A stretch of 49,455 bases of DNA, from the NCBI GenBank assembly GCA_031281555.1, contig JAITFK010000212.1, positions 1 through 49,455 of the forward strand. Reading direction: 5' to 3'. Positions within the stretch are counted from its first letter, which is position 1. Every line of letters begins with the position of its first letter. A model generated the notes under the pieces. It was not told the origin of the DNA. It was given only the letters and a program-made list of their open reading frames with translations, and searched no databases. Origin of the DNA: Treponema sp. (lineage in GTDB: Bacteria > Spirochaetota > Spirochaetia > Treponematales > Breznakiellaceae). This document shows positions 47,871 through 49,455 of the stretch, piece after piece. Position numbers and translations under genes: made by a program.

Positions 47871-49455
47871 ATGAAAACTAGTTTTGTAAATAAATTTAAC
47901 GAACTAATAAGCAAAATAGAAGCTTCTCGAAATGGGTATGATAAGTATATTGCTATATTAATTTTAATTTCTTTTTCTATATTATGTTTTTTATACATGA
48001 AACTTACAGGAATTCATAATGTTAGATCCGATGGTTTGGGTTATTGGAGATATTTACCAGATTTGTTTATAAGAAAAGACCTCTCTTTTAAGAACAAATA
48101 TACAATCGGCGTTGCCTTAATGGAGCTTCCTTTTTTCCTTGTTGCTCATTTTTTTTCAATTATTAGCAATCTTTATAAAGTTGATGGTTATAGCTTTCCG
48201 TATATATTAAGCTCTTTATTAGCTCAAATGTTTTATTCAAATTTAGGACTAATGTTTGTTTATAAGTCTTTAAGAAAATTTTATAATGTCAAAATTACTG
48301 CGATTACTCTTGCTACAATCGCTTTTTCAACCGGTTTGTTTTTTTATGTTGGTGAAAATTATTCGCATGTATTTTCTTTTTGTGTTATAGCCATGTTTTT
48401 ATACTATATGTTTAAAGCTTATGAAACTGACCGTATTAAAGATCATATAATTGTAGGATTGTTACTTGGTGTTGTTGCTTGCTGTAGAGTAACGAATATC
48501 ATTGTTGTGTTAATATATATTTTTTGTGGAGTCAAATCTCCATCTGACTTTATAGCAAAAGTGAAGTTAAAAAATACATATCTACAATTTACCGCCAGCT
48601 TTATTTCATTCCTGTTTGTGTTTTCATTACAAATGATTTATTGGCAACATGCTTTTAGATCATTTATTGTTAATTCATACGAGAATGAAGGTTTTACATT
48701 TTTACTTAATCCTCAATTATATAATATTTTATTCTCTTTATTGAGAGGATTATTCGTATGGCATCCAATATATTTATTTGTATTTATAGGTTTTTATTTT
48801 TTAATTAAAAATAAGAATTACAGAAGTTATTTAATCGGGACGACAGTATTTTTTATAATATATCTTTGGATTACCAGTTCATGGTGGTGCTGGTGGTATG
48901 ATTGGTCTTTCGGGCAGCGTCCATTCAATGATATTTTAGCTGTTTTTGCCATGCCGCTTGCCGCTCTGATTAAAAAGAGTGACAGCATTCGTTTTCATTA
49001 TTTAAAGAAGACTATTATAAATCACTCGGTTCATAAAAAATATTTTGTAGTAGCTCGTTTACAATTCGCAGTTTTAATAGTTTTTATTTTTTTATTTTCT
49101 ATAAGAAACATAACTTTTTCATTAATGCTGCGGGATGGGTTATTTACAATGAAAAACATAAACGATTTACCTTATAAATTCAGCGATTTTGTATTTATAT
49201 CAAGACCTAAAAATCTTTTTAAAGATAAAATAATTTGGTCTGATGTTAATCAATTTATAACGGCCAGCTTACATAGACCAACAACATTTGCAGCATTTCA
49301 CGGCGTTGAGTTTGCAACCGGCCCTCAAGGTGATAAAGTACACGACTTTAGAATAGCTGGAGACGGTAAAGCATATTACAAAAATAAAGAAATATTGAAC
49401 ACAGATGATTTAAATTACGCAGATTATGAAATTAAAACAAACAAAAAGTGGATAA
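47871..49455 (+). CDS. GT-C-like polytopic membrane protein (partial, runs off the right edge)
   Basis: This gene is absent from the ORF track because it has no stop in the window. From ATG 47871 (ribosome site AAAAGGAAT) 528 codons are open. After about 25 polar residues there are roughly nine to ten hydrophobic helices. The first loop reads VRSDGLGYWRYLPDLF, with an aspartate where GT-C enzymes often have their catalytic acid, and a later aromatic motif WWCWWYDWSFGQRPFND is typical of PMT/GT39-like bacterial membrane proteins. It follows the tandem pair by 14 bp and is probably co-transcribed. It is not clearly homologous to them except near its start codon, where the DNA resembles the 3' end of paralogue 1. 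Confidence 0.75.
   Translation, partial: MKTSFVNKFNELISKIEASRNGYDKYIAILILISFSILCFLYMKLTGIHNVRSDGLGYWRYLPDLFIRKDLSFKNKYTIGVALMELPFFLVAHFFSIISNLYKVDGYSFPYILSSLLAQMFYSNLGLMFVYKSLRKFYNVKITAITLATIAFSTGLFFYVGENYSHVFSFCVIAMFLYYMFKAYETDRIKDHIIVGLLLGVVACCRVTNIIVVLIYIFCGVKSPSDFIAKVKLKNTYLQFTASFISFLFVFSLQMIYWQHAFRSFIVNSYENEGFTFLLNPQLYNILFSLLRGLFVWHPIYLFVFIGFYFLIKNKNYRSYLIGTTVFFIIYLWITSSWWCWWYDWSFGQRPFNDILAVFAMPLAALIKKSDSIRFHYLKKTIINHSVHKKYFVVARLQFAVLIVFIFLFSIRNITFSLMLRDGLFTMKNINDLPYKFSDFVFISRPKNLFKDKIIWSDVNQFITASLHRPTTFAAFHGVEFATGPQGDKVHDFRIAGDGKAYYKNKEILNTDDLNYADYEIKTNKKWI

Overview
The window looks like chromosomal DNA of a spirochaete, most likely a Treponema-like gut species. I infer this from several things: a V-type ATPase operon in the order E, DUF2764, A, B, D, I, K; a short alanyl-tRNA synthetase that stops right after the editing domain; a DUF5312-like protein next to the ATPase; many lipoproteins; and a moderately AT-rich composition. 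No species can be named from sequence alone. I see no rRNA, tRNA, CRISPR array, insertion sequence or phage gene. No gene-free stretch exceeds about 210 bases, so every gap is a short promoter, terminator or junction.

Region 1 (1-16.36 kb, minus strand) is the most striking part. Fourteen genes are packed head to tail with overlaps of 4-20 bp or gaps of at most 52 bp. The order of transcription is cheW, cheW, cheB, cheR-TPR, two MCP genes, a hybrid cheA with a receiver domain, a receiver/class III cyclase/TPR protein, a TonB-dependent outer-membrane receptor, a lipoprotein, exbB, exbD, exbD and tonB (cut by the window edge). A good promoter (TTGAGC-17-TATAAT) lies just upstream. There is no stand-alone cheY, cheX, cheC or cheD and no flagellar gene. 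The simplest reading is a chemosensory array whose output is a receiver-controlled cyclase, co-transcribed with a complete TonB uptake system.

Region 2 (16.3-22.1 kb, minus) holds housekeeping and metabolic genes: a DinG-type Fe-S helicase, an M20 dipeptidase, GalE, a MIF-family tautomerase and a Gfo/Idh/MocA oxidoreductase. Region 3 (22.1-23.5 kb) is a small accessory pair: an XRE regulator with three copies of an ACATAATTATGT-type palindrome over its own promoter, and a divergent AT-rich TylF-like methyltransferase. Region 4 (23.5-33.7 kb, minus) has an ABC-F ATPase, an SH3-type lipoprotein, GroES, a TPR membrane protein, NusB, a SurA-like foldase and AlaRS. A plus-strand GH5 lipoprotein glycosidase interrupts this run.

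Region 5 (33.8-42.9 kb, plus) has the DUF5312-like gene and then the V-ATPase operon. It ends in a strong hairpin. The K subunit keeps the residues that bind Na+ in the Enterococcus hirae rotor. Region 6 (42.9-49.5 kb, plus) is AT-rich and surface-glycan-like: a GT2-GtrA fusion, two tandem paralogous polytopic membrane proteins of about 600 residues, and a third GT-C-like membrane protein that runs off the end and is absent from the ORF track. The tandem pair carries traces of a recent duplication that appears to include the start of the third gene.
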